Source: Acholoe squamosa (lineage: Eukaryota > Annelida > Polychaeta > Phyllodocida > Polynoidae). From it: a stretch of 64,000 bases of DNA. The DNA lies in contig OX439050.1 of NCBI GenBank assembly GCA_949317995.1, positions 50,965,777 to 51,029,776 on the forward strand. Direction: 5' to 3'. A program made the position numbers and the translations under genes. The stretch's first letter is position 1, and the number at the start of each line of letters is the position of its first letter. Below, one piece after another: positions 44,641 through 55,135 of this stretch. A model generated the notes under the pieces. That model was not told the DNA's origin. It saw only the letters and a program-made list of their open reading frames with translations, and made no database searches.

Positions 44641-45257
44641 AAAGTTGAAAACGTGGTTTATGCGAACTATGTTACCAGTGACTAATTCTGTCCATTACGT
44701 TATAGGGCAGTCGCTATTGAACTAAAGGGCCCCATTTCAATATATTACACAGATGTTCAAAACGTATAAGCAAACTAAAATTAAACTTTTGGCAATTCTA
44801 TATGAGCCTCAGGTGGCATGGTGATCGACATCAAAGCTTTGAAATTTCCAGCATGTGCTCCACCGCAGATATAAATCACATAAAAGGAAACCTGTATATC
44901 GTAATCAATATCATACATAGCCTCTGATGTGACCCCCATTTTTGTATCAGCCAGAAACTTTAGTTCTCAGTAATAGAGATAAGAGCGCCTCATTCTCACT
45001 GACTGAGCTGGCCCCTGCTCACCCGTCTAACGTGAACCAGATTAAAGAAGGTTGACAGAGTGGGACTTGGCACTGGTTGCTGGCGGTATGATGTTATTGG
45101 CTTTGGCAGCCATTACCACCGGCCTTGAAGCCAGAACCAATCTCCTTACAGAGATCAGTATGCTTTTTTTTTACATCACTGCACCAAAATATCTCCCTGT
45201 AACAATATCTCCCTGTAACGAAGCGATGTACCAGAGAGCTGAGCGACTCCTTGAAGG

Positions 45258-45639
45258 CAGTGGCGGATTTAGACACGGGCCACTTTAAAAGGGGTCTATG
45301 TCTTGCTTTTCTATCCTCTCTGAGTGTGGGTGGTGTCCATATGCGCGGGCACCGGCACATATTCGTTCCTTGAATCTCCTCTTTCCTGTCCCCTCTTTCT
45401 TACATGTGTCTGGTGTCCATATGCACGGGCACAGGCACATGTATTCCTTTGTGACGTGATGTCTAATGTACTTTTTCCGCCATGAATATGACCTTAGCTG
45501 TCGGCTTGGCGTTAAACAACCATTACTCACTCCAGACACGGGCCACAGGATGACCCCAAAATCTGCTAAAAAAATAGGGGGTGCGCCCCCTCCTTTTTCA
45601 GCCGCGCCCCTGGTTTTCCGAATCCTTGATCCGCCAGTG
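45258..45639. mobile_element. CAGTGGCGGAT-ended MITE carrying a SINE
   Basis: It begins CAGTGGCGGATTTAG and ends GATCCGCCAGTG, like the element at 12561. Without the inserted SINE (45283-45533 plus one duplication) it would be about 120 bp. The interior GGGGGTGCGCCCCC is an inverted run typical of this family. Flanking 8-mers do not match here. Confidence 0.7.
45283..45533 (+). mobile_element. Rearranged, head-duplicated SINE inside a MITE
   Basis: A 12-bp duplication AGACACGGGCCA flanks it (45271-45282 and 45534-45545). Two successive diverged copies of the CTTTCCTRTCC...GTGTCCATATGCGCGGGCAC segment precede a single GCCATGAATATGACC tail, so it is a partial dimer. It uses GTGTCCATATG instead of GTGCACATATG, which marks a different subfamily. 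Confidence 0.85.
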
Positions 45640-45772
45640 CAAGCCTTGTACATTAGCCAGATGCAGATAATGTTTGAATCAGTGTGAACCCGAATTTACT
45701 GTTAGCTCAATAATACTTTCTTTGACAGTCACGGGATCCACCATGATAACCATGCAGGTGATGGCCCTGGGC

Positions 45773-45832
45773 AATGTTATACAAATGTTATACAATGTTA
45801 TACAAACCTATTAAGAATGTTATACACAAGTA
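45773..45832. repeat. TGTTATACAAA short tandem repeat
   Basis: AATGTTATACAA occurs four times with 10-22 bp spacing. Confidence 0.8.
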
Positions 45833-45988
45833 CTAACAATATGGATAACAGATGTAAAGGAGACCCCATGATGATCTCATCAGATGTCCGTTTTACCTTG
45901 TTAAACCGTACGTTATGTTGGCTCAAAGTCACACATACTTGGTTTCTTGAAGATTTAAACTTCAGTTTCAGTTGTCCTGGGTCCATCA

Positions 45989-46150
45989 AGCTTCCCTAGC
46001 CTACTTAAAAGGGTCTATATCCTTTTTCCTATCCCCTCAGATGTGTGTGGTACACATATGCATTGAGACCGACACATTCCCCAGGGAAATTGTGTAATGT
46101 AGTTCCCACCATGAATATGACATTAGCTGTCGAAATGGCGTTAAACATTA
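45989..46150 (+). mobile_element. SINE ending in a dinucleotide microsatellite
   Basis: The family head (CTTCCCTAGCCTACTTAAAA) through GGCGTTAAACATTA is present. The CACT repeat is replaced by TGTGTG followed by TATATA. Flanking duplications cannot be identified. Confidence 0.85.
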
Positions 46151-46151
46151 C

Positions 46152-46235
<84 letters not shown>
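46151..46235. repeat. (TG)n(TA)n microsatellite
   Basis: A short GTGTGTGTGTG stretch is followed by about 70 bp of alternating TA, starting at the 3' end of the SINE. The microsatellite was probably seeded by the retroposon tail. Confidence 0.95.
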
Positions 46236-46237
<2 letters not shown>

Positions 46238-47226
46238 TAGATCCCCCAGCTACAAAATAAATATACCACCGTGGTGAATTGACTCCCTTATTGAAGTCAG
46301 CTACAGCCTAGGGAATGTAATGATAATGATAATATTGACAACAAAAAGTGAGGTCATTGCTGACCTATGTGTCATTAATATAACATCCTCCCCAAGGACA
46401 ATAATTAGTAAGTTGATATAGAAATGTCTTGTCCTTGAGTTATTCTCAGAAATACGACATGGTACAGACAATGGTAATACACTAGTAGGATTGCTGGCAG
46501 GTCCTTAGTGCAGGAGTAAAACATTAGCAGGTTACCATGGAGATCTCCTTAGATACTGCCTAAGGGAGCCAGTACCTGAGCCAATCATAATCTGTAACAT
46601 GTTCCACTTTTCATTCTCCCACATGCTGTAATATTACTATCTATCAATGTGATAAGACCAGTTCAATCCAAGTTGTGAATTTGAGGGTGCATGGTTGGTT
46701 TGACTTACAGAGACTTGACTAAGCCCTGTTTAGAGTAACATATTGCATTTAACAACCCAAGGCATCATGGCATCCTTAAGGTGTTATAAAGCACCCAGTT
46801 GCCTGCATGAGGCACTGTGTCATCCTTACAGTGTTATAAAGCACCCAGCTGCCTGCATGAAGCACCATGTCATCCTTACAGTGTTATAAAGCACCCAGCT
46901 GCCTGCATGAGACATCATGTCATCCTTACAGTGTTATAAAGCACCCAGCTGCCTGCATGAGGCACCATGTCATCCTTACAGTGTTATAAAGCACCCAGCT
47001 GCCTGCATGAGACATCATGTCATCCTTACGGTGTTATAAAGCACCCAGCTGCCTGCATGAGGCACTGTGTCATCCTTACAGTGTTATAAAGCACCCAGCT
47101 GCCTGCATGAGGCACCATGTCATCCTTACAGTGTTATAAAGCACCCAGCTGCCTCCATGAGATATCATGCCATCCTTACAGTGTTATAAAACACCCAGCT
47201 GCCTGCATGAGACATCATGCCATCCT

Positions 47227-47276
47227 CGCCATGAATATGACCTTAGCTGTCGAAATGGCGTTAAACCTCACTCACT
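47227..47276 (+). mobile_element. 5'-truncated SINE tail inside the 50-bp array, copy 1
   Basis: CGCCATGAATATGACCTTAG through GGCGTTAAAC and CACT repeats is flanked by ATCATGCCATCC on both sides. Only about the last 50 bp of the SINE was inserted. The same insertion is present 264 bp downstream. Confidence 0.9.
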
Positions 47277-47490
47277 CATCATGCCATCCTTACAGTGTTA
47301 TAAAGCACCCAGCTGCCTGCATGAGACATCATGTCATCCTTACAGTGTTATAAAGCACCCAGCTGCCTGCATGTGGGACTGTGTCATCCTTACAGTGTTA
47401 TAAAGCACCCAGCTGCCTCCATGAGATATCATGCCATCCTTACAGTGTTATAAAACACCCAGCTGCCTGCATGAGACATCATGCCATCCT

Positions 47491-47540
47491 CGCCATGAAT
47501 ATGACCTTAGCTGTCGAAATGGCGTTAAACCTCACTCACT
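47491..47540 (+). mobile_element. 5'-truncated SINE tail inside the 50-bp array, copy 2
   Basis: It is identical in structure and flanks to the copy 264 bp upstream. It was therefore duplicated along with the surrounding array units and is not an independent insertion. Confidence 0.9.
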
Positions 47541-48059
47541 CATCATGCCATCCTTACAGTGTTATAAAGCACCCAGCTGCCTGCATGAGGCATCATGCCT
47601 CCTTACAGTGTTATAAAGCACCCAGCTGCCTGCATGGGGCATCATGCCATCCTTAAGGTGTTATAAAGCACCCAGCTGCCTGCATGAGACATCATGTCAT
47701 CCTTACAGTGTTATAAAGCACCCAGCTGCCTGCATGAGACATCATGCCATCCTTACAGTGTTATAAAGCACCCAGCTGCCTGCATGATGCACCATGTCAT
47801 CCTTACTGTGTTATAAAGCACCCAGCTGCCTGCATGAGACATCATGTCATCCTTACAGTGTTATAAAGCACCCAGTTGCCTGCATGAGGCACCATGTCAT
47901 CCTTACAGTGTTATAAAGCACCCAGCTGCCTGCATGGGGCATCATGCCATCCTTAAGGTGTTATAAAGCACCCAGCTGCCTGCATGGGGCATCATGCCAT
48001 CCTTAAGGTGTTATAAAGCACCCAGCTGCCTGCATGAGGCTTCATACCTTATTCCATGT

Positions 48060-48420
48060 TTGCCAATGCCCTAACAATGACTAAGTACTAAAAATGCAAA
48101 GTGTGTAATAAGTTCTGACGTTCGTCGCACTTTGTGGGGTCACGCCATCCATAGCTGGTTCCGTAACTTACGTAACTGCGGATAAGGACCAGGGCAACCA
48201 AAACAAACCGAACACGGCGATGTCGGGAGGTTTTTGGTGATATTGGGCTCTTTAAAAGTATAGTAGGGGCTGTGGAGTGATTTATTTTGTTAAAAACATG
48301 GAATAAGAAGGGATTTACCAACTGTGAAGGACGTGACTATGTCTTTCCCTCATGAAGGAGCTTCGGTCCTTCCTCGGGAATGACATAGTCACGTCCTTCA
48401 CAGTAAGTAGTTCCCTGATC
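48060..48420. mobile_element. Insertion splitting the 50-bp array, with strong hairpin
   Basis: The array is interrupted by about 360 bp. It includes a perfect 23-bp stem (ACTGTGAAGGACGTGACTAT plus GTC at 48321-48343, inverted at 48382-48404). The inner sequence also pairs imperfectly (TTTCCCTCATGAAGGA with TCCTTCCTCGGGAA). A CAAAGTGTG...CGCACTTTG pair lies near the left end. No coding capacity is recognised. Confidence 0.6.
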
Positions 48421-48965
48421 ATCCTTAACATGTTATAAAGCACCCAGCTTTCTGCATGAGGCATTAGGTCATCCCTAGAGTGCTATAAAGCACTCAGCTG
48501 CCTGTATTTATGAGGCATCATGTCATACTTAAGGTATTATTGCTAATGACGGCAGCATCTGTAGATGTGAGCAGCTCAGGCCAAAATCTCTGAGCAGCTG
48601 TGAGCGAATTACCAACCCTTTCCAACAAGGTGAAGCCCTCGGATTTTATATATATAATCTAGATACAAAATGTTTTTCAATTAAATGCATTAACCCCCCC
48701 CCCCCCACCTTTTAAAAAAGGCAAGGTAGCAGGGACTACGACTACAAGAATATCATGAATAGTCCCGCTTCCATAAAAGCTGTCACTGAAATGGCGCTGG
48801 TACCCTCTGGACATTAGATGCCACATGCAGTACCTGATGCATACAATGTGAGCTAATGACTGCTGGGGACACCTGGGGGACACCAATGTGACCAGCCTAC
48901 CCGTCTATACTGAGTATCTCGCTATCTATCAGTCTTACACAGCATTTATGGGTGGCGTATGTAAC

Positions 48966-49578
48966 ACATACAGCCTGCCTACACAGCTAAAGTGGGAGCA
49001 TGGCATACCTATAGTGGAGCTCTCACTATTTACAGCCAACCTACACAGCTAAAGTGGGACCCTAGCATACCTATAGAGGAACTCTCACTATTTACAGCCA
49101 GCTTACACAGCTAAAGTGGGACCCTAGCATACCTATAGAGGAACTCTCACTATTTACAGCCAACCTACACAGCTAAAGTGGGACCCTAGCATACCTATAG
49201 AGGAACTCTCACTATTTACAGCCAGCCTACACAGCTAAAGTGGGACCCTAGCATACCTATAGAGGAGCTCTCACTATTTACGGCCAACCTACACAGCTAA
49301 AGTGGGACCCTAGCATACCTATAGAGGAACTCTCACTATTTACAGCCAGCCTACACAGCTAAAGTGGGACCCTAGCATACCTATAGAGGAGCTCTCACTA
49401 TTTACGGCCAACCTACACAGCTAAAGTGGGACCCTAGCATACCTATAGAGGAACTCTCACTATTTACAGCCAGCCTACACAGCTAAAGTGGGACCCTAGC
49501 ATACCTATAGAGGAGCTCTTACTATTTACAGCCAACCTACACAGCTAAAGTGGGACCCTAGCATACCTATAGCGGTCA
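48966..49578. repeat. 62-bp minisatellite array, about ten units
   Basis: Units contain CTACACAGCTAAAGTGGGAC, CCTAGCATACCTATAGAGGA and ACTCTCACTATTTACAGCCA. Two types alternate (GAACTCTC...CAGCCAGC and GAGCTCTC...CGGCCAAC), giving a 124-bp higher-order period in the middle. Confidence 0.95.
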
Positions 49579-50200
49579 TGCCACTATCTTTGACCTAGCT
49601 ATAGTTGGGTCCCACTATCTAGAGTCAGCCTGGCATAGCTATAGTATGCAGAGTGGGTGGGTGCCCTACCATACAATTCTGGTAGTTAACTGTATTCGAA
49701 CAGACTTTAATTTTTTCAATTCTGGCAGTTTATATAAATGGCTCTCGCTGTGATTTTTCTCGCCAATAAATAACTACAAGAAAATACAACTTCGGCTCCC
49801 TATCCACAACAAGTGTGACCCAACCATAATGGGTGCCTCACCATTTACGACCAGCCTGATAAGATTTGGTGTCTCACTACCTGGGGCCAGCCTCATATAA
49901 TTATAATTGTTGACTTATTTTCTGAGACCAACCTCATACTAATCTGAGAACAGCCTGATGCAATTATAGTCGGGCCTGACTGCCTGGGACCAACCACAGT
50001 CAATCACAGACAGTGGACCAGCCTGAGACAAACACAGTTAGTGACTCACTACGTAAAAACAGGCTGATGCAACTTTAATTGGTGTCTCACAATCTGATAC
50101 CAGTGTGATACAATTAAAATTTGTGGCTCTCTATCTATATCCAGGCTGGTACAATTATGATAGTTTGTGTCTCACTATCTGGGACAGGCTGACATAACAA
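49579..50200. repeat. Decayed extension of the 62-bp array
   Basis: CAGCCTGG..AGCTATAG, TCTCACTATCT and GACCAGCCTGAT-type strings recur at irregular 50-70 bp intervals. They look like old, diverged units bordering the homogeneous core. Confidence 0.55.
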
Positions 50201-50329
50201 GCGCCCCGTGGGTGGATACAAAGTATGATAAGAATGATAAATGTTAAATTTGGCATGCTGTGACGTATATGAAGGATAACCATTGTCTTGATACCTCCTC
50301 GCCCAATCTTACCAGACCCATTGTTCATC

Positions 50330-50608
50330 ACTATGAGCATCTGTGAGCAGGTTCACAGCAGCCTTCAGCAGACAGGAGGCAGCAGTGTTCCTCCAGCAGC
50401 CGAACAGCTCACAGTGTGGGGAGGACTAGGAGAAGCAGCTCATAGTGAGAGACAGAGCAGCTCACTAATACTGGCCACTGTCGGCGACTGTCATGGCGAC
50501 CAGAGGAGCTACTCCTACTGTTGTTGTACCTCTACCAGCCCTGTGTTGAGCTGCTCAGGACGACCAGGACATCTGTTGCTGCTGGTGACAAGGTACTCCA
50601 GAGCTGGT
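50330..50608 (+). CDS. Candidate exon, GC-rich, unassigned
   Basis: A frame open from 50288 encodes, after a Met, stretches such as SICEQVHSSLQQTGGSSVPP and, further on, DCHGDQRSYSYCCCTSTSPV. Its C/G content is clearly higher than its surroundings. Possible donors are AAG/GTACTC (50596) and GT/GTGAGT (50609). No domain is recognised, and the frequent GAGCAGCTC strings suggest low complexity. Confidence 0.2.
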
Positions 50609-50774
50609 GTGTGAGTGAGGAGAAGGATTGGGCAGTGTCAGGGTGGTGAGGAGGGTATATTGGAATTACAGGCACGGTGTGAAAGGGGGGGGGGGGTTAG
50701 GGGTTGTATAGGTGTTGTTATGTCATGAAGGTAGGTGGTGAGACAGACAGTGGGATAGAGGAAGTACGAGACAG

Positions 50775-50955
50775 GGCTTCCCTAGCCCACTAAAAAAGGG
50801 TCCATTTCTCCTCTTTCCTTTCCTATCCCCTAGGATGGGTGTGGTGCACATATGCGCAGGCACCAACACATTCCTCTGGGAACATGTGTAATGTAGTTCT
50901 CGCCATGAAAATGACCTTAGCTGTCGAAATGGCGTTAAACATCTATTACTCACTC
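50775..50955 (+). mobile_element. SINE, CACT-type tail
   Basis: This is a full copy with small insertions (TTTCCTTTCC). A 12-bp duplication with one mismatch flanks it: AGTACGAGACAG (50763-50774) and AGTATGAGACAG (50956-50967). Confidence 0.9.
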
Positions 50956-51559
50956 AGTATGAGACAGATAATGAGGGATTGACAGACTGGGGAAGAGACA
51001 GAAGACAGAGAATGAATGGACAGATTGGCTGGCAGTGAGGGACTGACACACGGACACCTGTTAAAGGCGGAGAGACAGGTAGATAGAAAAGAATAGCATA
51101 AGGATAGAGAAAGCACTGGGAAAAGGTATGGCTAATGTGGAGCCACTGATGTGTAACAGAGATGTTATTTCACATGGAGACAATGTATGGATATCAATGT
51201 TGTAAAGTAGAAAGAACAAATCAATCCTTGAGGTGCTACGTAGATGTATTCATGCGACCCTATGGGTTGATGCACTTAAGAAAATCAGTTAGCACTGCAT
51301 TGGTGCATCATGAAGGTGAAGGATCATGCATCTGAAAGCTAATTAGAGGGTGAAGATGGTAGAGCTACCTTTTAGAAGTCGTATTACACAACTTGTTTTA
51401 GATGGGGTTTAGCAATAGATGAACATGAAATCAAGTGAGGTTGAAAAAGAGAATTTTCATTGAATCATAGACATCTCTAAAATTGTAGAAAATAAGTTAT
51501 GGCGACTGGCCCTATCAGTCAATAGAGTAAGCCATGCAATAGAGGGGGTGTGGATGGGG

Positions 51560-51715
51560 GGTCCCCCAAGTCACATGTCGATTTTAAAAACTGGCCATGT
51601 CCCCATGTCAATTTTAAGAAATGGTCATGTCACCATGTCGATTTTAAGAAATTGTTCATGTCACCATGTCAATGTTAAGAAATTGTTCATGTCCCATGTC
51701 ACTAAGCCTAAAAAA
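51560..51715. repeat. CATGTCGATTTTAAGAAATTG minisatellite, locus 2
   Basis: About five units of the same 28-30 bp repeat found at 31398 are present. Both loci have a preceding GGTGGGTCCCC/GGGGGGTCCCC segment, so both arrays belong to one dispersed element. Confidence 0.85.
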
Positions 51716-51814
51716 TGTTTACACTTTACTTCGTATCGCCGGAGATTGCTATACCATAGAACTTCTACCATACTTATAGTATCTACATACATAGGAGGAA
51801 GAGAGGTCTATACC

Positions 51815-52234
51815 CGGGGGGGGGCACTCAGATTTCTTCTGACGGGGTTGTGCGGCTGGGCCTCTGACAACCCTTACTCTTGGTGAGAGGGATTTTGGGC
51901 AAAAGGTGACCCTTGCTGAGAGGGATTTTGGTCAGAAATGTGCACAATTAAGTCTTTTATCTGAATTTTACCCGTTATGTGAGTAATTTTTGTCAAAACT
52001 GACCACATTTGGCAGAAATTTTAAAGAAAATTCTGAAAACTGACACTTATTTGGATGCGCGGGGTCAAAATATGAGAAAAGTGACCCTTGGTGAGAGGGA
52101 TTTTGGCTAAAAGTGACCCTTGGTGAGAGGGATTTTGACCAAAACTAGACCCTTGGTGAGAGGTTTTTGGCCAAAAAGTGGCCTTGCCAGCCACACACCC
52201 CTGTCAGTGACATATAGTGAGTGCCCCCCCGGGG
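51815..52234. mobile_element. GGGGGCACT-ended hAT-like element, copy 2
   Basis: A G run with GCACTCAG at the left and GAGTGCCCCCCC at the right form inverted ends. A perfect 8-bp duplication TCTATACC flanks them (51807-51814 and 52235-52242), as known for hAT transposons. Inside, GACCCTTGGTGAGAGGGATT recurs about five times. It is non-autonomous, and the interior matches 42508-42901. Confidence 0.85.
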
Positions 52235-52544
52235 TCTATACCTAGAGGGAGCATCTATATTCATAACGTACTACGCCATTTCCACTGGTCTTATCTCCTT
52301 ATCTGACTAGTCCCCCAGGCCGTCTATCTAGGAGCTGGAGTCAGTAACACGGACCATGCATTAGCTGACTAATTGGATCGGTGAAGCAGCCAGATTGGCT
52401 CTGATCTCGCGTCATTCCGGATGGTACCATATGGATAATCAGTATAGTTTATGACGACTGTTAGTGAGGACAGAGCCCAGCTGGCACGAGAGTGTGACTG
52501 TTGACATACTCGGGGTTCTACCAGTACCACTCTATATATTTTGT

Positions 52545-52732
52545 ACACTGTAAAAAATAACTGTTGAATCTACCAGAAATCCTTGTAAAACTGATCAGTG
52601 GACCACCATAAGTGAAAAACATTCAATCAGGGTTTTTTGCCAGAAGCCCCAGGTGGCAGTTTGATGGTACACAAATTTACAAGGAATCTCTGTGAAAATC
52701 ATGACGGATCTCTGGCAACTTTGGGACTAGGA
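52545..52732 (+). mobile_element. CACTGTAAAAAA repeat family copy
   Basis: It starts CACTGTAAAAAATAACTGTT, contains GAATCTACCAGAAATCCTTG and GCCCCAGGTGGCAGT, and ends GATCTCTGGCAACTTTGGGA. It is the most complete copy seen. Confidence 0.8.
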
Positions 52733-52961
52733 ATGCGCCATTATATGTGCCTATAATGCTGATGAGTATTTGACCATGGGCGCAGCCATAATCATCCATT
52801 AGTTACGTGGTAAACACTTTACAATAAGTGGATCCTCGATAGATAAATTGCTAGGTGAGGTCACGCTTACCTCCCCAACAACTTCCGCAGAAAGATACGA
52901 GTTCTGACTCTCCCCCCCCCCCTCAAAGTGGATGGAATAGAACTGACACTTCTCCTGATAG

Positions 52962-53086
52962 GGGGCGTGGTGGTCACCTACGGAGCACTATAGACACAAT
53001 TATTACAAGAGAGGAATAGAGTGGATACTGCCTGCCCAGGACCCACCCTTCTCTACATACGTACATAGATGCCAGCAATGTTTCAG
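52962..53086 (+). CDS. Candidate exon bounded by AG and GTAGGT
   Basis: A pyrimidine-containing acceptor (CTTCTCCTGATAG) precedes 125 bp open in one frame, ending TTTCAG before GTAGGT (53087). It would encode GAWWSPTEHYRHNYYKRGIE, then WILPAQDPPFSTYVHRCQQC and F, entering in phase 0 and leaving in phase 2. No family is recognised. The length and two fair splice sites make it better than average, but it could arise by chance. Confidence 0.2.
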
Positions 53087-53149
53087 GTAGGTCAATCATT
53101 AATACGATGGGACGTATTCTACAAGTAGAATCAGGGATGGTAGAAGGTA

Positions 53150-54115
53150 TTGTTTGGAGGGGGGACCAGCAGAATTATGTTCCCAGATACATTATTTACA
53201 TTATTAGGATATCTTATGAATAGGAGGAAAAATCATATCAATACGACCCGCCTGGAATGTCTTCAAGAGATAGGAAGTGGGTTGACAATTTTAAGACACC
53301 CAAAATTGTTATTCACAAGAAAAATTTCAAAAGTTGCTATATTACATCATATCCCCATATTTGACACACCAAAGGAGTTGCGCTTCCTTGAGACTGCACT
53401 AAAAGGGTGCACTATGTGGTAATTACCATGCGTTTTCTTTTTTCTTAATATTTTACCACAAAGAATGACACAGCTGCATCCTGTGTCATTTCCCGACTCA
53501 TCTTCTGGATGGGACTCCTCAACCCTTCAACGGCTGCATAGCGCCTCACACAATCCTCCTACAATTTATACATGCAGTTATTATTTCAACTGAGCTCAAT
53601 TAAGTCCCAGACACTATAGCATATACTCATGCAAACTGTTTGGAGTTTAGGAACTATGTAGGTCTGGCACTCTGCGTGAATTATAGGTCTGATGCAATGT
53701 AAACCATCATACTAAAATGCCACTGTGTATTACAGGATTGCGCTTTATTTAAGAGCTATAGGCAGCCTTAAAAGTGCGTAGTGTCACTCCATGTTAGACT
53801 GCCTATCTGTTAGTCTGGCATTTACTGGGGGCAGAAATTCCCATATGTAACATGACCTGACAGTCTACAGTGTTTATGGTTCAGATTGCAGTCAAATCTG
53901 TATCAAATCTTCCTGTGTTGCGCCCAGGCTTTATTCAATGTTGATATTAAAAAGTTGAAATGAATTGGCCATTGTGGTGGCTGAGGGAGAGACAGAGAGA
54001 CAGAGAGAGCAATACTCTAACTTGCTCTGCAAAAGGTTTTGACATTCTGAAATAGGTATTGCTTTGCAGAACATATCTAACGAGGCACTGTTGTTTAAAG
54101 CACAAATACTGCAGA
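53150..54115. other. Non-coding DNA, no feature seen
   Basis: A 90-codon frame at 53150-53422 has no recognisable domain. The rest lacks repeats. Confidence 0.45.
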
Positions 54116-54564
54116 AATAAAAAGGCCATTTCAAATTCAACATGTATAAAACTTTATCCAATTTGATATATCGTACTGTGGAATCCCATCAAGCATGTTG
54201 ATACCATTGTGCTTTTTCCTTCACTCATTCCAATATAACAGTCTAAATCGCCTCAGAAGTCAATGCAAAAATCTAGTGGATGCCCTGAGGGAATACTTCA
54301 ATAATGTGTTCCTTATCTTGTGTGGGTATAGGTAAAATGAATTTTGTGAGGAAATACCATAAGGGGCATTGCAATTTAGAGGATAATCATGTTGGATAAA
54401 TGATTTAGAAAGGTATGTTGGTTGCGAGTGGTTTGGGGGGGGGGAAATGTGTTTTGAGAGGGGAATGACCCGAGGAAATAGTTGTAATTGGTGTTGTATA
54501 GGTACAGGCTAAGACATATAAAGGATTTGTAGGCCTACTGTATCCTCCGTCCACGTTCAACCTG

Positions 54565-54792
54565 TCAGGGCCACTGATGCATTAGTGCATCATGTCCATT
54601 GGTCATGATGCATGAATGCAGCTCTGGCAAGTTACTCGCCAGGGCTACATTCAAGCATCATGCCGACCCTACATTGTTGATACACAAACTCCTGGAGGGT
54701 CGTCATGATGCAGTCTCGCCCGTACTTCATGGGTGCATCATGACGACCAATGAGCATTGATGCCTTAAATGCATCAGAAGCCCTTAAAGGGT
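54565..54792. mobile_element. CATGATGCA-rich foldback element in unit A only
   Basis: It begins near TCAGGGCCACTGATGC and ends GCCCTTAAAGGGT, with internal GATGCATGAATGCAGC and TGGTGCATCATG-type inverse pairs. The paralogous place in unit B (about 59580) lacks it, so it inserted after the duplication or was lost from B. It is related to 15380-15850. Confidence 0.7.
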
Positions 54793-55065
54793 TAATCTAT
54801 AAAGGGCGAGGCAGTCCCTTAAATCACCATCTTATATTTCCAGCATGATTCATAAAAGTGGCACTATTTGCCAGTGTTGTATTCAAACCTGCTGCTGGCC
54901 CCACAGTGTTAGCACTACCAGGAAGTTTCTCCTTTGCTCTGCATATGGGGGTACTCATTAAAACAGTTGTATAAAGTGTCACCTTGGGCTCGTTATTTTG
55001 TGGTTGCTTTAAAAAGAAACTCCCCTAGATCAACCAATATGCGCTATAATTATCTATGAATATCT

Positions 55066-55135
55066 GTGGATTAACACAGTAAAAGGTACGCCCGCGAGGG
55101 GGTGCGTGGACATACCTTTTACCGTGTTGATCCAC
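55066..55135. repeat. Diverged sibling of the 34064 hairpin
   Basis: GTGGATTAACACAGTAAAAG pairs imperfectly with CTTTTACCGTGTTGATCCAC. The loop GAGGGGGTGCGTG matches the element at 34064. Unit B has no insertion at the matching site (about 59795). Confidence 0.8.

Larger units (their letters stand above)
46761..48046. repeat. 50-bp minisatellite array, about 24 units
   Basis: Units read CATCCTTACAGTGTTATAAA, GCACCCAGCTGCCTGCATGA and GACATCATGT. Subtypes (GAGACATC, GAGGCACC, GAGGCACTG, GGGGCATC) are interspersed. A block containing a SINE fragment is duplicated (47160-47290 and 47424-47555). Degenerate units continue at 48421-48540 beyond an insertion. The frames across it are artefacts. Confidence 0.95.

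Noticed and set aside
45258..45639. hAT 8-bp target duplication for the CAGTGGCGGAT element
   Set aside because: Flanking 8-mers CTTGAAGG and CAAGCCTT do not match as direct repeats. The element call rests on its ends and its similarity to 12561.
46761..48046. Repeated frames of 78-91 codons
   Set aside because: They are translations of the 50-bp array. 50 is not a multiple of three, so no repeated protein can be encoded.
53150..53422. 90-codon frame
   Set aside because: No domain, no splice signals that fit, and AT-rich codon use like the surroundings.
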